Source: Nocardiopsis trehalosi NBRC 14201
Lineage (GTDB): Bacteria > Actinomycetota > Actinomycetes > Streptosporangiales > Streptosporangiaceae
Direction of reading: 5' to 3'
DNA: 60,868 bases
Assembly (NCBI RefSeq): GCF_001552555.1
Contig: NZ_BCRK01000013.1
Coordinates: 1-60,868, forward strand
Shown: piece after piece, positions 1-8,522 of the stretch
Layout of the letters: every line of letters begins with the position of its first letter
How positions within the stretch are numbered: the first letter of the stretch is position 1
Translations under genes and position numbers: made by a program
Notes under the pieces: model-generated
Database searches by the model: none
What the model saw: the letters and a program-made list of their open reading frames with translations, nothing else
Told to the model about the DNA's origin: nothing

Positions 1-58
1 TGGGCGGCCGGTGGCCGCCCGCCCCTCGGCGGTCGGGGCGCGGACGGCGGCGCGGCCG

Positions 59-517
59 CTAGGACGCGGTGAGCCGGCGCTTGACCTCGGCGGCCACCCG
101 GCCGCCCTCGGCCCGGCCGTCGACCTTGGGCTTGACGATCTTCATGACCCGGCCCATGTCCTGGGGGCCGGAGGCGCCGGCCTCGGCGACGGCCTCGGCC
201 ACCAGCCGGGCGAGCTCGGCGTCGTCGAGCTGCGCGGGCAGGTAGTCGGCGAGGACCTCCCCCTCGGCGCGCTCGTCGGCGGCCTTCTCGGGGCGGCCGC
301 CCTTGTCGAACGCCTCGGCGGCCTCGCGGCGCTTCTTGGCCTCGCGCGTGACGATCTTGACGACGTCGTCGTCGCCGAGTTCGCGCACGGAGCTGCCGGC
401 GACCTCCTCGTTGGCCACGGCGGTCAGCACCATGCGCAGGGTGCGGGTGCGGACGTCGTCGCGGGCCTTCATGGCGGCGGTGAGGTCGGCCTTCAGGCGG
501 TCTTTGAGTTCGGACAT
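59..517 (-). CDS. GatB/YqeY domain protein
   Basis: The 152-residue protein matches the small stand-alone GatB/YqeY family, related to the tRNA-binding tail of the amidotransferase subunit GatB. It begins MSELKDRLKADLTAAMKARD and contains the typical VLADYLPAQLDD segment and a QDMGRVMKIVKP segment near the C-terminus. Length agrees with the family (about 150). The ATG at 517 was chosen; an in-frame ATG at 529 would add four residues and neither has a strong ribosome binding site. The exact molecular role of free-standing YqeY proteins is not established. It is divergent from the metallophosphoesterase at 635, a pairing common in actinobacteria. Confidence 0.9.
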   Translation of the reverse strand: MSELKDRLKADLTAAMKARDDVRTRTLRMVLTAVANEEVAGSSVRELGDDDVVKIVTREAKKRREAAEAFDKGGRPEKAADERAEGEVLADYLPAQLDDAELARLVAEAVAEAGASGPQDMGRVMKIVKPKVDGRAEGGRVAAEVKRRLTAS

Positions 518-634
518 GCAAGAGATCATAGGGTTTCCGGGTGTGCCGCCCGAGGGGTTCTCCCCAGGGCCGGCGCAGGGAGCCGGCCGCCGGAGGCGGC
601 GGGGCACGGGTCGAGACAGCGGACACGGGGAGCG

Positions 635-1555
635 ATGAGCGGGATGAACAGGGTGCTGCGGGCGGCGGGCCGCGCCGCGCTGGTGACCGGAGTGGTCGGC
701 GCGGCCGGGTTCGGCTACGCGTCGGTGGTCGAGCGGAACTGGTTCCGGCTGCGCCGGCACGTCCTGCCGCTGCTGCCGCCCGGCAGCCCGCGGCTGCGCG
801 TGCTGCACCTGTCCGACGCGCACCTCACCCCGGGGCGGCGCATGCTGATCGAGTGGATCCGCGGGCTGGACGCCTACGCGCCCGACCTGGTCGTCAACAC
901 CGGCGACTCGCTGGCCCACCCCGACGCCGTGGGGCCGTTCATCGACGCCCTGGGCCCGCTGCTTGACCGGCCGGGCGCGTTCGTCTACGGCTCCAACGAC
1001 CTGTTCTCCCCGCAGTTGAAGAACCCGGCCCGCTACCTGTGGCGGAGCAGCCGGACCGACTACCGCAAGCGCACCGTCCCCGACCTGCCGTGGCGCGATC
1101 TCGGCGCGGCGATGACCGGCGCCGGCTGGCTCGACCTGAACAACGCGAAGGGCACCCTGAAGGCGGGCGGGCTCGCCGTCGCGGCGGCGGGCGTGCACGA
1201 CTCCCACATCGGGCTGGACCGCTACGACGCGGTCGCCGGACCGGCCGACCCCGGCGCCGACCTGCGCCTGGGCGTCCTGCACTCGCCCGAACCGGCCAAC
1301 CTCGACCGCTTCACCCGCGACGGCTACCGGCTGCTGCTCGCCGGGCACACCCACGGCGGCCAGGTGTGCCTGCCGTTCTACGGGACCCTGGTGACCAACT
1401 GCGGTATCGACCGGCGGCGCGCCTGGGGGCTGCACCGCTACGGTCCCGCCTGGCTGAACGTGTCGGGCGGCCTGGGCACCTCGCCCTACGCCCCGGTGCG
1501 GTTCTGCTGCCGCCCCGAGGCGAGCCTGATCGACCTGGTGGCGCGGGCCGCCTGA
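635..1555 (+). CDS. Calcineurin-like metallophosphoesterase
   Basis: 306 residues. An N-terminal hydrophobic stretch (about residues 10-30) suggests membrane anchoring. The metallophosphoesterase motifs are in order: LHLSDAHL (about 55), NTGDSL (about 88), a GSND variant of the GNHD motif (about 118), a histidine in AAGVHDSH, and LLLAGHTHGGQ near residue 240. These supply the two-metal site that hydrolyses phosphoesters; the substrate cannot be read from sequence. The ATG at 635 is preceded by ACGGGGAG, a good ribosome binding site; longer in-frame starts further upstream run over the divergent YqeY gene and are unlikely. Confidence 0.92.
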   Translation: MSGMNRVLRAAGRAALVTGVVGAAGFGYASVVERNWFRLRRHVLPLLPPGSPRLRVLHLSDAHLTPGRRMLIEWIRGLDAYAPDLVVNTGDSLAHPDAVGPFIDALGPLLDRPGAFVYGSNDLFSPQLKNPARYLWRSSRTDYRKRTVPDLPWRDLGAAMTGAGWLDLNNAKGTLKAGGLAVAAAGVHDSHIGLDRYDAVAGPADPGADLRLGVLHSPEPANLDRFTRDGYRLLLAGHTHGGQVCLPFYGTLVTNCGIDRRRAWGLHRYGPAWLNVSGGLGTSPYAPVRFCCRPEASLIDLVARAA

Positions 1556-1676
1556 CCGCCGAGGGCCGCTGCGGCGCCCGGCTCCCGGCTGCGGGGCCCG
1601 CCCGTCCCGCGCGCCCGCGGCGGTACCGGCCGGGCCCCGTCCCCGCAGGTCGGACGGCGGGTGGCAGACTGGGGCC

Positions 1677-2369
1677 ATGTACCGCGAGAGGCCGGCGGCC
1701 GTCCCCGGTGCGGTCGTGTGGCACGGTGCGGCGCCCGACGGCGCCCCGCCGCGCGACCACCGGGTGCTGCCCGACGGGAGCATGGACCTCATCTGGCTCG
1801 ACGGCCGGCTGGTCGTGGCCGGCCCCGACACCACCGCCCAGCTCGGCGCCTGGCCCGCCGGGTCCGGGGTGACCGGGCTGCGGTTCGCCCCGGGCACCGC
1901 CCCGCACGTGCTGGGCGTGCCCGCCGACGCGCTGACCGACCAGCGGGTGCCGCTGGCCGACCTGTGGCCCGCGCGCACCGTCCGCCGCCTCACCGGGCGG
2001 GTGGAGGGTGCGGCGGCCCCGGGCGCGGAACTGGAGCGGATCGCGGCCGACCGGTTGGCGGGCGCGGGGCCGTTCGACGCGTTCCCGGCGGCCGTGGTGG
2101 GGCCGCTGCGGCGGGGGGCGGCGGTCGGCGCGGTGGCGCGGGCGGCCGGGTTGAGCGAGCGGCAGCTCCGGCGCCGGTTCCACCGCGCCTTCGGGTACGG
2201 GCCGAAGACGCTGGCCCGCATCCTGCGGATGGGGCGGGCGCTGGACCTGGCCCGCGCCGGGGCCCCGCTGGCGGGGGCGGCGGCCGCCGCCGGGTACGCC
2301 GACCAGGCGCACATGGCGCGCGAGGTCCGGGCGCTGGCGGGGGTGCCGCCGACCGCCCTGCTCAGGTAG
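1677..2369 (+). CDS. AraC-family transcriptional regulator
   Basis: 230 residues. The N-terminal half (MYRERPAAVPGAVVWHG, then LPDGSMDLIWLDG) looks like the DUF6597 ligand domain often found in actinobacterial AraC proteins. The C-terminal about 90 residues are an AraC HTH: AVARAAGLSERQLRRRFHRA for the first helix-turn-helix and ARILRMGRALDLAR with AAGYADQAHMAREVRA for the second. It converges on and overlaps by 8 bp the VOC protein gene at 2362. The overlap says nothing about regulation, and the target is unknown. Confidence 0.88.
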   Translation: MYRERPAAVPGAVVWHGAAPDGAPPRDHRVLPDGSMDLIWLDGRLVVAGPDTTAQLGAWPAGSGVTGLRFAPGTAPHVLGVPADALTDQRVPLADLWPARTVRRLTGRVEGAAAPGAELERIAADRLAGAGPFDAFPAAVVGPLRRGAAVGAVARAAGLSERQLRRRFHRAFGYGPKTLARILRMGRALDLARAGAPLAGAAAAAGYADQAHMAREVRALAGVPPTALLR

Positions 2370-2757
2370 CGGGCAGCGGCGCGAACAGGTCCACGGGGTT
2401 GCCGTCGGGGTCGTACACGACCGCGTAGCGCTGGCCCCAGACGGCGTCCCAGGGGGCGATGCCGGTGTACCCGGCGGCGGTCAGGTCGGCGTGGAGCCGG
2501 TCCACCTCGGCGGGGTCGGCGCAGCGGAACGCCAGGGAGACGGTGTGCCCGCCCTTCGGCGGGACCCAGTCGGGGTCGAACGAGCGGACGGTGTCGATCG
2601 TGTCCCAGGCGATGCGCAGCCCGCCGGGCAGCGCCGCCTCGACGTGCGGCGCGCCATCGGACCCGTCGGGGACGTCCAGCCCGAGCCGGCGGTAGAACGC
2701 CAGCGACGCGCCCATGTCCGCCACGGTCAGTCCGATGAGGTCGAATGTCGGTGCCAT
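2362..2757 (-). CDS. VOC family (glyoxalase-like) protein
   Basis: 131 residues of a single vicinal-oxygen-chelate domain: TFDLIGLTVADMGASLAFY at the N-terminus and YAVVYDPDGNPVDLFAPL at the C-terminus, the usual beta-alpha-beta-beta-beta halves. Members range from glyoxalases and ring-cleaving dioxygenases to resistance proteins, so no substrate is proposed. Start taken at ATG 2757; an in-frame GTG at 2775 would add six residues. It converges with and overlaps the AraC regulator by 8 bp. Confidence 0.85.
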   Translation of the reverse strand: MAPTFDLIGLTVADMGASLAFYRRLGLDVPDGSDGAPHVEAALPGGLRIAWDTIDTVRSFDPDWVPPKGGHTVSLAFRCADPAEVDRLHADLTAAGYTGIAPWDAVWGQRYAVVYDPDGNPVDLFAPLPAT

Positions 2758-2836
2758 ACCGGGAACGCTATCCACCCGTCCGGCCCCGGTCTTGAACCTT
2801 CCGGCCGTCCGCGCGGCGCGTCGGCCCGCTGCGGCG

Positions 2837-3361
2837 TCAGTCCTCGTCGCCGCCGCCCTCGGCGCTCTGCTGGAGGCGGGCGTAGCCGAGTTGGAGCCAG
2901 TCGGAGACGCCGACGGCGGTCATGGCGGCCGCGGCGAGGCGGGTGAAGCCGGGCGCGAGGACCAGGCCGGCGACGTGGGCGGTGGCCACCCACTGGGCGA
3001 GGCAGAACGGGCAGGTGACGAGTTCGCCGAGGGCGTGGCGGGCGCCGTGGCCGCGCACCTCCTCGTGGAGTTCGGCGGGGCCCGCGGCGCCCTCGAAGCG
3101 GGTGAACGGGGCGCGCAGCGGGCTGGTGACCGGGTCCTTGGCGATCAGCCGGGACAGCTTGTGCGTGGACACCGACACGAGCAGGAGGTCCCACGGCGTC
3201 ACCTTCGGCAGCGGGCGGCGGCTCAGCCGCCCGGCGAGGGCGAGCGCGCCGACGCCGCCCGCGTAGGCGAGCATCGTCACCGCGTACGCCGTGGTGGGGC
3301 GCTCGGCCCCCGCTTCGTAGGCGCGCCGTTCCTCGGAGATGGCCTCCTTGACTCCGCCCAT
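2837..3361 (-). CDS. DUF1360 family membrane protein
   Basis: 174 residues. Two or three hydrophobic segments are visible (AVTMLAYAGGVGALALAG, WVATAHVAGLVLAPGFTRLA). The family signature is HKLSRLIAKDPVTSPLRAPF followed by a LVTCPFCLAQWVA motif. DUF1360 proteins are small membrane proteins of unknown role, found widely in spore formers and actinobacteria. The start at 3361 is preferred because GGGGGAC lies five bases upstream; the ATG at 3373 would add four residues without a ribosome binding site. Confidence 0.82.
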   Translation of the reverse strand: MGGVKEAISEERRAYEAGAERPTTAYAVTMLAYAGGVGALALAGRLSRRPLPKVTPWDLLLVSVSTHKLSRLIAKDPVTSPLRAPFTRFEGAAGPAELHEEVRGHGARHALGELVTCPFCLAQWVATAHVAGLVLAPGFTRLAAAAMTAVGVSDWLQLGYARLQQSAEGGGDED

Positions 3362-3675
3362 GCTGTCCCCCATCCGCGGTCGAAGAGTGTCGGCAGCTGC
3401 CGCTACCGCACGGGCCGCCCGCCAAACCGACGCGCGCCCCCGGACGCGCGGACGCCGGGCGAGGATGCCGACTCGGCGGTTAAATCACCCCCAAATAGCC
3501 GCGTTCTTCTTTTGTGACTACACAGTCGCGCAATGTTCTCTCTTGGGGCGGTAAGCGCACAGAGTGGAAGTCGGCCCCGGATTACCGCGCCGCCGCCCAT
3601 AGGGCGCGCCGGCCGCGGATGGAGCCGGGTCCGGCAGATCGTCGGACCGTCTTCCGCGAAGGGAAACCAGCCAGC
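3362..3675. other. Intergenic region with a comparatively AT-rich stretch
   Basis: This 314 bp gap separates two divergent genes. The part around 3479-3545 is clearly richer in A and T than its surroundings and probably carries the promoter of the small secreted protein at 3676. No gene, tRNA or repeat was recognised. Confidence 0.4.
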
Positions 3676-3975
3676 ATGAACGCCAATCTCCGTCGCATCG
3701 CCGTCGCCGGCATCGCCGCTCCCGCTCTCGTGCTCACCGCGCCCGCGCTCGCGATGGCCGACGCCTCGTACGAGAAGGGCTACAGCCACGCCGACCGCGA
3801 CGGCGCCTACTCGAAGCACGTGGGCGCCCACACCGGCGACGGGTACGGGCACGGGCACGGGTATGGGTACGGGCACGGGCACCACGGGGACGGCGGTGCC
3901 TGCTACTGGAAGGAATGGGACCACGCCGGGCCGGGCGGTGCCGGCTCCGGGTTCATCTGGAGCTGTGCCGACTAG
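3676..3975 (+). CDS. Small secreted Gly/Tyr/His-rich protein
   Basis: 99 residues with a clear Sec signal peptide: MNANLRRIAVAGIAAP, a hydrophobic core, then cleavage near ALAMADA. The mature part has a run of alternating Gly with Tyr or His encoded by seven hexanucleotide units, followed by a C-terminal region with two cysteines (GGACYWKEW and WSCAD) that may form a disulphide. GAAGGGA lies about 12 bases before the ATG. Function is unknown; the His-rich stretch could bind metal, which is inference only. Confidence 0.75.
   Translation: MNANLRRIAVAGIAAPALVLTAPALAMADASYEKGYSHADRDGAYSKHVGAHTGDGYGHGHGYGYGHGHHGDGGACYWKEWDHAGPGGAGSGFIWSCAD
3841..3882 (+). repeat. Seven tandem hexanucleotide units inside a coding region
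   Basis: Units are GGGTAC, GGGCAC, GGGCAC, GGGTAT, GGGTAC, GGGCAC, GGGCAC. They encode Gly-Tyr or Gly-His dipeptides, so length changes by one unit would keep the frame. Confidence 0.95.
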
Positions 3976-3990
3976 CGTCCGCGGCGCCAC

Positions 3991-4021
3991 GGCCCCGCCC
4001 CGGTTCGTCCGGGGCGGGGCC
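3991..4021. terminator. Bidirectional GC-rich hairpin
   Basis: Perfect 13-bp inverted repeat (3991-4003 with 4009-4021) and a 5-base loop, between the convergent small secreted gene and the GAF regulator gene. No T tract follows, as is usual for actinobacterial terminators. Confidence 0.75.
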
Positions 4022-4071
4022 CTGCGGTGTCCGGGGCGCACCGGGCGCCGCCCCGGGACGGCGGGGCACGG

Positions 4072-5646
4072 CTAACCGGGGCGCCGCCGAGCGGGCCGGG
4101 GTATGGCGGCCGACTCGGCACGGCGCGCCGCGGTCGGTACGGGCGGCGCGGGCTCGGCGATCGCGCGCAACCGCGCGCGGGCGGCGGCCGCGCGGGGCGC
4201 GGTGCGGGGCAGCAGCTCCACGAGCGCCTCGTGGATCTCGGCGTCGTCGCGGCCGAGGTCGGTGCCCGCCAGCGTCCACAGCACCTCGCTGTCGCGCAGC
4301 TCCAGGGCGCTCCGCCGCAGGGTCGCCGCCAGTTCCTCGCGCACGGCGCGGACCTCGGGGGCGTCGGAGCTCGGGAGCAGGGCGCCGCGGTAGCCGGCGG
4401 CGGCGCCGCGCACGTCGCCGTCGGCGAGGAGGCGGCGGACCCGCGCGAAGTCGGCGTCGACGCCCGCCCGCAGGCGGTAGGGGCGCGACCCCGACACGGC
4501 GTCGCCCAGGTGGCGGCGGAGCCGGTGCATCTCGACGCGGACGGTCGCCGCCTTCCCCTCCTCGCCGTAGAGGGCGAGCGCCAGGCCCTCGGCGGTGCGG
4601 CCCTCGGGGGCGAGGGCGAGCACGGTGAGGAGTTCGCCGTGCCGCAGGCTCAGCGGGCGGGCGCGGCCGCCGACCCGGACCACCGGGCGCTCCTGGCCGA
4701 GAAACTGCAGCGACAGCGCAGGCGGGGCCACCGGGACGGCGGGCGCGGAGCCGGCGGGGCGCGCGGATGGCGCCGGCCGGGCGGGGGCGGGCGCCGCCAG
4801 GCGGAGCAGCCAGCCGCGCGCCAGCGGCTCCAGCACGCCGGCGCGGCCGTCGGGCAGCCGCAGGGGGCCCGGCCGCAGGCCGGTCAGCCGCTCGGGCAGC
4901 GGGGCGCCGACGCGGTGGGCGGCGATGACCCGCCCGCTCACCGTGACGAGGGCGCCGGGCCGGCCGCCGAGGGCCCGCAGGTCGTCGCGGTAGCGGTCGC
5001 GGAGGCGCTCGTCGGCGGCCATCATGCGCAGCCGCAGGTGCGCTTCCGCCAACCCCGCCGCGGCGGCCACCAGGCCGGTGAGCGCCGGGTGGAACCCCTC
5101 CTCGCGCCCGCTGACGTCGAGGGTGCCGATGAGCCGCCCGGTGTCGGGGTCGCGCAGCGGCACGGCCGCGCAGCTCCACGCGTGGTAGGCCCGCACCAGG
5201 TGCTCGGCGGAGAAGATCTGCACGGGGGCGCGCGTGGCCAGGGCGGTGCCCATGGCGTTGGTGCCGATGGCGTTCTCGCTCCACCGGGTGCCCTCGGCCA
5301 GCAGCACCCGGTCGGCCGCCGCGCACACCGCCGGGTGCCCCTCGCGCCAGAGGATGTGGCCGTCGACGTCGGTGACGATCATCAGCTGGGTGGCGGCGTC
5401 GACCGACGGGGCGAGGGCGCCGCGCAGGATCGGCAGCACCGCGGCGAGGGGGTGGGCGGAGCGGACGTCGTGGATCTCGTCGGGCCCGTAGACGACGGGC
5501 GGCCCGCTGCGGTCGGGGTCGACGCTCGCCTGGAGCGACCGCGACCACGACGCGGACACCACCGGGCGCGGCGGCCCGGCGGGCGGGCGGGAGCCGCCGA
5601 GGACGGCGTCGTGCTGCCGCCGCAGTCGCTCGCTTTGCGCCGACAC
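4072..5646 (-). CDS. GAF-domain transcriptional regulator with SARP-like C-terminus
   Basis: 524 residues. Residues about 60-200 form an AcoR-type GAF sensor region (VSASWSRSLQASVDP, QLMIVTDVDGHILWREG, GTRWSENAIGTNAMGTAL). This is the arrangement of activators of acetoin or alcohol metabolism, but the sigma-54 ATPase domain is absent. The C-terminal 200 residues instead carry a winged-helix-like segment (GELLTVLALAPEGRT, VRVEMHRLRRHLGD) and a helical tail resembling SARP/BTAD proteins. The GTG start at 5646 has GGTGGTGAG upstream. It is divergent from the aldehyde dehydrogenase at 5902, so it probably controls that operon (inference from position). Confidence 0.8.
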   Translation of the reverse strand: MSAQSERLRRQHDAVLGGSRPPAGPPRPVVSASWSRSLQASVDPDRSGPPVVYGPDEIHDVRSAHPLAAVLPILRGALAPSVDAATQLMIVTDVDGHILWREGHPAVCAAADRVLLAEGTRWSENAIGTNAMGTALATRAPVQIFSAEHLVRAYHAWSCAAVPLRDPDTGRLIGTLDVSGREEGFHPALTGLVAAAAGLAEAHLRLRMMAADERLRDRYRDDLRALGGRPGALVTVSGRVIAAHRVGAPLPERLTGLRPGPLRLPDGRAGVLEPLARGWLLRLAAPAPARPAPSARPAGSAPAVPVAPPALSLQFLGQERPVVRVGGRARPLSLRHGELLTVLALAPEGRTAEGLALALYGEEGKAATVRVEMHRLRRHLGDAVSGSRPYRLRAGVDADFARVRRLLADGDVRGAAAGYRGALLPSSDAPEVRAVREELAATLRRSALELRDSEVLWTLAGTDLGRDDAEIHEALVELLPRTAPRAAAARARLRAIAEPAPPVPTAARRAESAAIPRPARRRPG

Positions 5647-5901
5647 GGTCTCACCACCCGGAGGTCGAGGCGGGGCACCGGCCCCCCTCGGATGATGCGC
5701 GCCGCGTCGGCGCACTGGCAAGTGGCGGAACCGGTACGGCCCACCCGCCCCTCCGGTCGCACCGCGCCGACCTGCGCGGAGACCGCTGACCAGCGAGGGC
5801 GCCCGGACGCAACGGGGATGTAACGCGGCCCCGCCTAGGGTGACGCGCACCACATCCGACGCCGGTCGGCGCCGTCGGCCGGTCCGCGACGGGAGGCCGC
5901 T

Positions 5902-7425
5902 GTGACCGTCTACGCCAACCCGGGCACGCCCGGCAGTGTCGTCGGGTTCCGATCCCGCTACGACCACTTCATCGGCGGCGAGTACTCCCCGCCGGCGAAG
6001 GGCGGGTACTTCGAGAACCCCACCCCCGTCACCGGGCGCGTGTTCACCGAGGTCGCGCGCGGCACGGCCGAGGACGTCGACCGCGCGGTGCGCGCCGCCC
6101 AGGGCGCGGCGCCCGCGTGGGGCGCCGCCTCACCGGCCGAGCGCGCGCTCGTACTGAACCGGATCGCCGACCGGATCGAGGAGAACCTGGAGCGGCTGGC
6201 GGTCGCCGAGACGTGGGAGAACGGCAAGCCGGTGCGGGAGTCGCTGGCCGCCGACCTGCCGCTGGCCGTCGACCACTTCCGGTACTTCGCCGGGGCGCTG
6301 CGCGCCCAGGAGGGGCACATCTCGCAGATCGACGCGGACACGGTGGCCTACCACTTCACCGAGCCGCTGGGCGTGGTCGGGCAGATCATCCCGTGGAACT
6401 TCCCGCTGCTGATGGCCACGTGGAAGCTGGCCCCGGCGCTCGCCGCGGGCAACGCGGTGGTGCTGAAGCCCGCGGAGCAGACCCCCGCGTCCATCCACGT
6501 GCTGCTGGAGCTGATCGCCGACCTGCTGCCGCCCGGGGTGCTCAACGTCGTCAACGGGTTCGGCGTGGAGGCGGGCAAGCCGCTGGCCCAGCACAGCGGC
6601 ATCCGCAAGATCGCCTTCACCGGGGAGACCACCACGGGGCGGCTGATCATGCAGTACGCCAGCGAGAACCTGATCCCGGTCACCCTGGAGCTGGGCGGCA
6701 AGAGCCCCAACGTGTTCTTCTCCGACGTGGCCGACGCCCGCGACGCGTTCTACGACAAGGCGCTGGAGGGGTTCGCGCTCTTCGCGCTCAACTCGGGCGA
6801 GGTGTGCACGTGCCCGTCGCGCGCGCTGATCCAGGCCGACATCTACGACGACTTCCTCGGCGCCGCGCTGGAGCGGGTGGCGGCCATCCGCGCGGGCAAC
6901 CCGCTGGACACGGACACCATGCTCGGCGCGCAGGCCAGCAACGACCAGCTGGAGAAGATCCTGTCCTACATCGACATCGGGCGCCAGGAGGGCGCCCGGG
7001 TCGCGGCCGGCGGCGGCCGGCTGGAGCTCGACGGCGACCTGTCCGGCGGGTACTACGTGCAGCCGACCGTGTTCGAGGGGCACAACAAGCTGCGGATCTT
7101 CCAGGAGGAGATCTTCGGCCCGGTGGTGGCGGTGACCCGGTTCGGCGACTACGCCGACGCGGTGAAGATCGCCAACGACACCCTGTACGGGCTGGGCGCG
7201 GGGGTGTGGTCGCGCAGCGGGCGGCTGGCCTACCGGGCGGGGCGCGACATCCAGGCGGGCCGCGTGTGGGTGAACAACTACCACGCCTACCCCGCGCACG
7301 CCGCGTTCGGCGGGTACAAGCAGTCGGGCATCGGCCGGGAGAACCACCAGATGATGCTCGACCACTACCAGCAGACGAAGAACCTGCTGGTCAGCTACTC
7401 CGACGCGGCGCTGGGGCTGTTCTAG
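5902..7425 (+). CDS. NAD-dependent aldehyde dehydrogenase
   Basis: 507 residues, full length for the family. It shows the cofactor-binding [31 protein letters not shown] with the general-base Glu, and catalytic Cys302 in [14 protein letters not shown] start at 5902 with GGGAGG eight bases upstream. It is closest in feel to acetaldehyde/ExaC-type dehydrogenases that oxidise short aliphatic aldehydes to acids. The next gene, encoding a DUF779 protein, starts two bases after its stop, so they form one transcription unit, and the divergent GAF regulator is the likely activator. Exact substrate range is not visible. Confidence 0.93.
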   Translation: MTVYANPGTPGSVVGFRSRYDHFIGGEYSPPAKGGYFENPTPVTGRVFTEVARGTAEDVDRAVRAAQGAAPAWGAASPAERALVLNRIADRIEENLERLAVAETWENGKPVRESLAADLPLAVDHFRYFAGALRAQEGHISQIDADTVAYHFTEPLGVVGQIIPWNFPLLMATWKLAPALAAGNAVVLKPAEQTPASIHVLLELIADLLPPGVLNVVNGFGVEAGKPLAQHSGIRKIAFTGETTTGRLIMQYASENLIPVTLELGGKSPNVFFSDVADARDAFYDKALEGFALFALNSGEVCTCPSRALIQADIYDDFLGAALERVAAIRAGNPLDTDTMLGAQASNDQLEKILSYIDIGRQEGARVAAGGGRLELDGDLSGGYYVQPTVFEGHNKLRIFQEEIFGPVVAVTRFGDYADAVKIANDTLYGLGAGVWSRSGRLAYRAGRDIQAGRVWVNNYHAYPAHAAFGGYKQSGIGRENHQMMLDHYQQTKNLLVSYSDAALGLF

Positions 7426-7427
7426 CC

Positions 7428-7820
7428 GTGGGCGGCGACGGAGCGGGCGCGGGCCGGGTGGGGCTGACGCCCGCCGCCGAGGACCTGGTGCGGCGCCTGA
7501 CCGGCCTGCACGGCCCGCTGATGTTCCACCAGTCGGGCGGGTGCTGCGACGGCAGCTCCCCGATGTGCTATCCGGCGGGCGAGTTCCGGACGGGCGCCGC
7601 CGACGTGCGGCTCGGCGCGCTGCGCGTACCCGGGGTGGCGGAGCCGGTGGAGGTGTGGATGTCGGCGGCGCAGTTCGCGTACTGGCGGCACACGCACCTG
7701 ACCATCGACGTGGTGCCCGGCCGGGGCAGCGGGTTCTCGGTCGAGGCGCCGGAGGGGGTGCGGTTCCTGATCCGCTCCCGGCTGCTCACCGGGGAGGAGC
7801 TGGACGCCCTCGGCGGGTGA
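7428..7820 (+). CDS. DUF779 domain protein
   Basis: 130 residues. The family signature is the cysteine-rich HQSGGCCDGSSPMCYP near residue 35, followed by VEVWMSAAQFAYWRHTHLTID. DUF779 proteins are regularly encoded right after acetaldehyde-type dehydrogenases and are probably accessory to them, but no biochemical role is established. The GTG start lies two bases after the dehydrogenase stop codon. The three clustered cysteines and histidines suggest metal binding (inference). Confidence 0.88.
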   Translation: MGGDGAGAGRVGLTPAAEDLVRRLTGLHGPLMFHQSGGCCDGSSPMCYPAGEFRTGAADVRLGALRVPGVAEPVEVWMSAAQFAYWRHTHLTIDVVPGRGSGFSVEAPEGVRFLIRSRLLTGEELDALGG

Positions 7821-7824
7821 CCCC

Positions 7825-7854
7825 GCCCCCGCCGGCCCCGTGGCCGGCGGGGGC
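7825..7854. terminator. Hairpin between convergent genes
   Basis: Perfect 13-bp stem, 7825-7837 with 7842-7854, and a 4-base loop. It starts five bases after the DUF779 stop and can serve both converging transcripts. Confidence 0.75.
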
Positions 7855-7875
7855 ATCGGCCGGCCCGGGCGCGGG

Positions 7876-8454
7876 TCAGGGGCGGGCGGCCCGGGCGGCG
7901 GCGAGGATCTCGTCGACCGACCACTGGTCGTCGGCGTGCGCCCCGTAGCGGAGGGCCGCCACCGTGCCGTCGGGTGCGACGAGCAGGTCGGCGGGCAGGC
8001 CCAGTCGGCCGCCCTCGGGGGTGAGCGGCGGGGCGGCGGCGCCGCGGGCGGCGGCGCGGGTCCCGTGGCGGAGCGCTCGGGCGATGCCGGGCCAGGCGCG
8101 CGGGTCGAGCAGCGCGCGAGGCGCGGCCTCGACCCCGAACTCGCGGTAGAGCGCGCGGTCGGGGTCGGCGACCAGCGGGAACGGCAGGTCGGGTTCGTGG
8201 CGGAGCAGGTCGGCTGCGGAGGAGTGGAAGACGGCGACCTCGCGGACGCCCGCGGCCGCGATCTCGTCGTGGCGGCGGGCGACGGACCGCAGGTGCAGGT
8301 GGCAGATCGGGCAGCCGGCGAACCGGCGGAACTGGAGGTGGAGGAGGCGGTCGGGGTCGGGGACCGCGACCGGGTCGCCGCGCAGGTCGGTGAGGGTCCG
8401 GGCGGGGACGGTGTCGCCCACGGCGAACCGGCGGGGGGTGGCGCGTACGGGCAT
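7876..8454 (-). CDS. Peroxiredoxin-like (AhpC/TSA) protein
   Basis: 192 residues with a thioredoxin fold. The N-terminal PARTLTDLRGDPVAVPDPD precedes QFRRFAGCPICHLHLR, where a CPIC motif replaces the PxxxTxxC of classical peroxiredoxins; VAVFHSSAADLLRHEPDLPF and PADLLVAPDG follow. This is the AhpC/TSA peroxiredoxin-like subfamily with a thioredoxin-type CxxC, probably acting on peroxides or disulphides in the cytoplasm. It is divergent from a TetR gene, with a perfect inverted repeat only nine bases before its ATG, so repression by that TetR is likely. Confidence 0.82.
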   Translation of the reverse strand: MPVRATPRRFAVGDTVPARTLTDLRGDPVAVPDPDRLLHLQFRRFAGCPICHLHLRSVARRHDEIAAAGVREVAVFHSSAADLLRHEPDLPFPLVADPDRALYREFGVEAAPRALLDPRAWPGIARALRHGTRAAARGAAAPPLTPEGGRLGLPADLLVAPDGTVAALRYGAHADDQWSVDEILAAARAARP

Positions 8455-8462
8455 GACCGCTC

Positions 8463-8491
8463 CTTTTAAGCGTGCGATGTACGCTTAAAAG
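8463..8491. promoter_or_regulatory. TetR operator-like inverted repeat
   Basis: Perfect 11-bp arms CTTTTAAGCGT (8463-8473) and ACGCTTAAAAG (8481-8491) with a 7-base spacer, in the short gap between the peroxiredoxin-like and TetR genes. The TGTACGC core recurs near 8507, closer to the TetR start. The AT-rich arms stand out in this GC-rich genome. Confidence 0.75.
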
Positions 8492-8522
8492 CTATGCGCG
8501 TATCTTGTACGCTGTCAACACC

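Noticed and set aside
11-1555. Long 514-residue frame covering the metallophosphoesterase with a 200-residue extension
   Set aside because: The extension is antisense to the YqeY gene and low-complexity; the good ribosome binding site is at the internal ATG 635.
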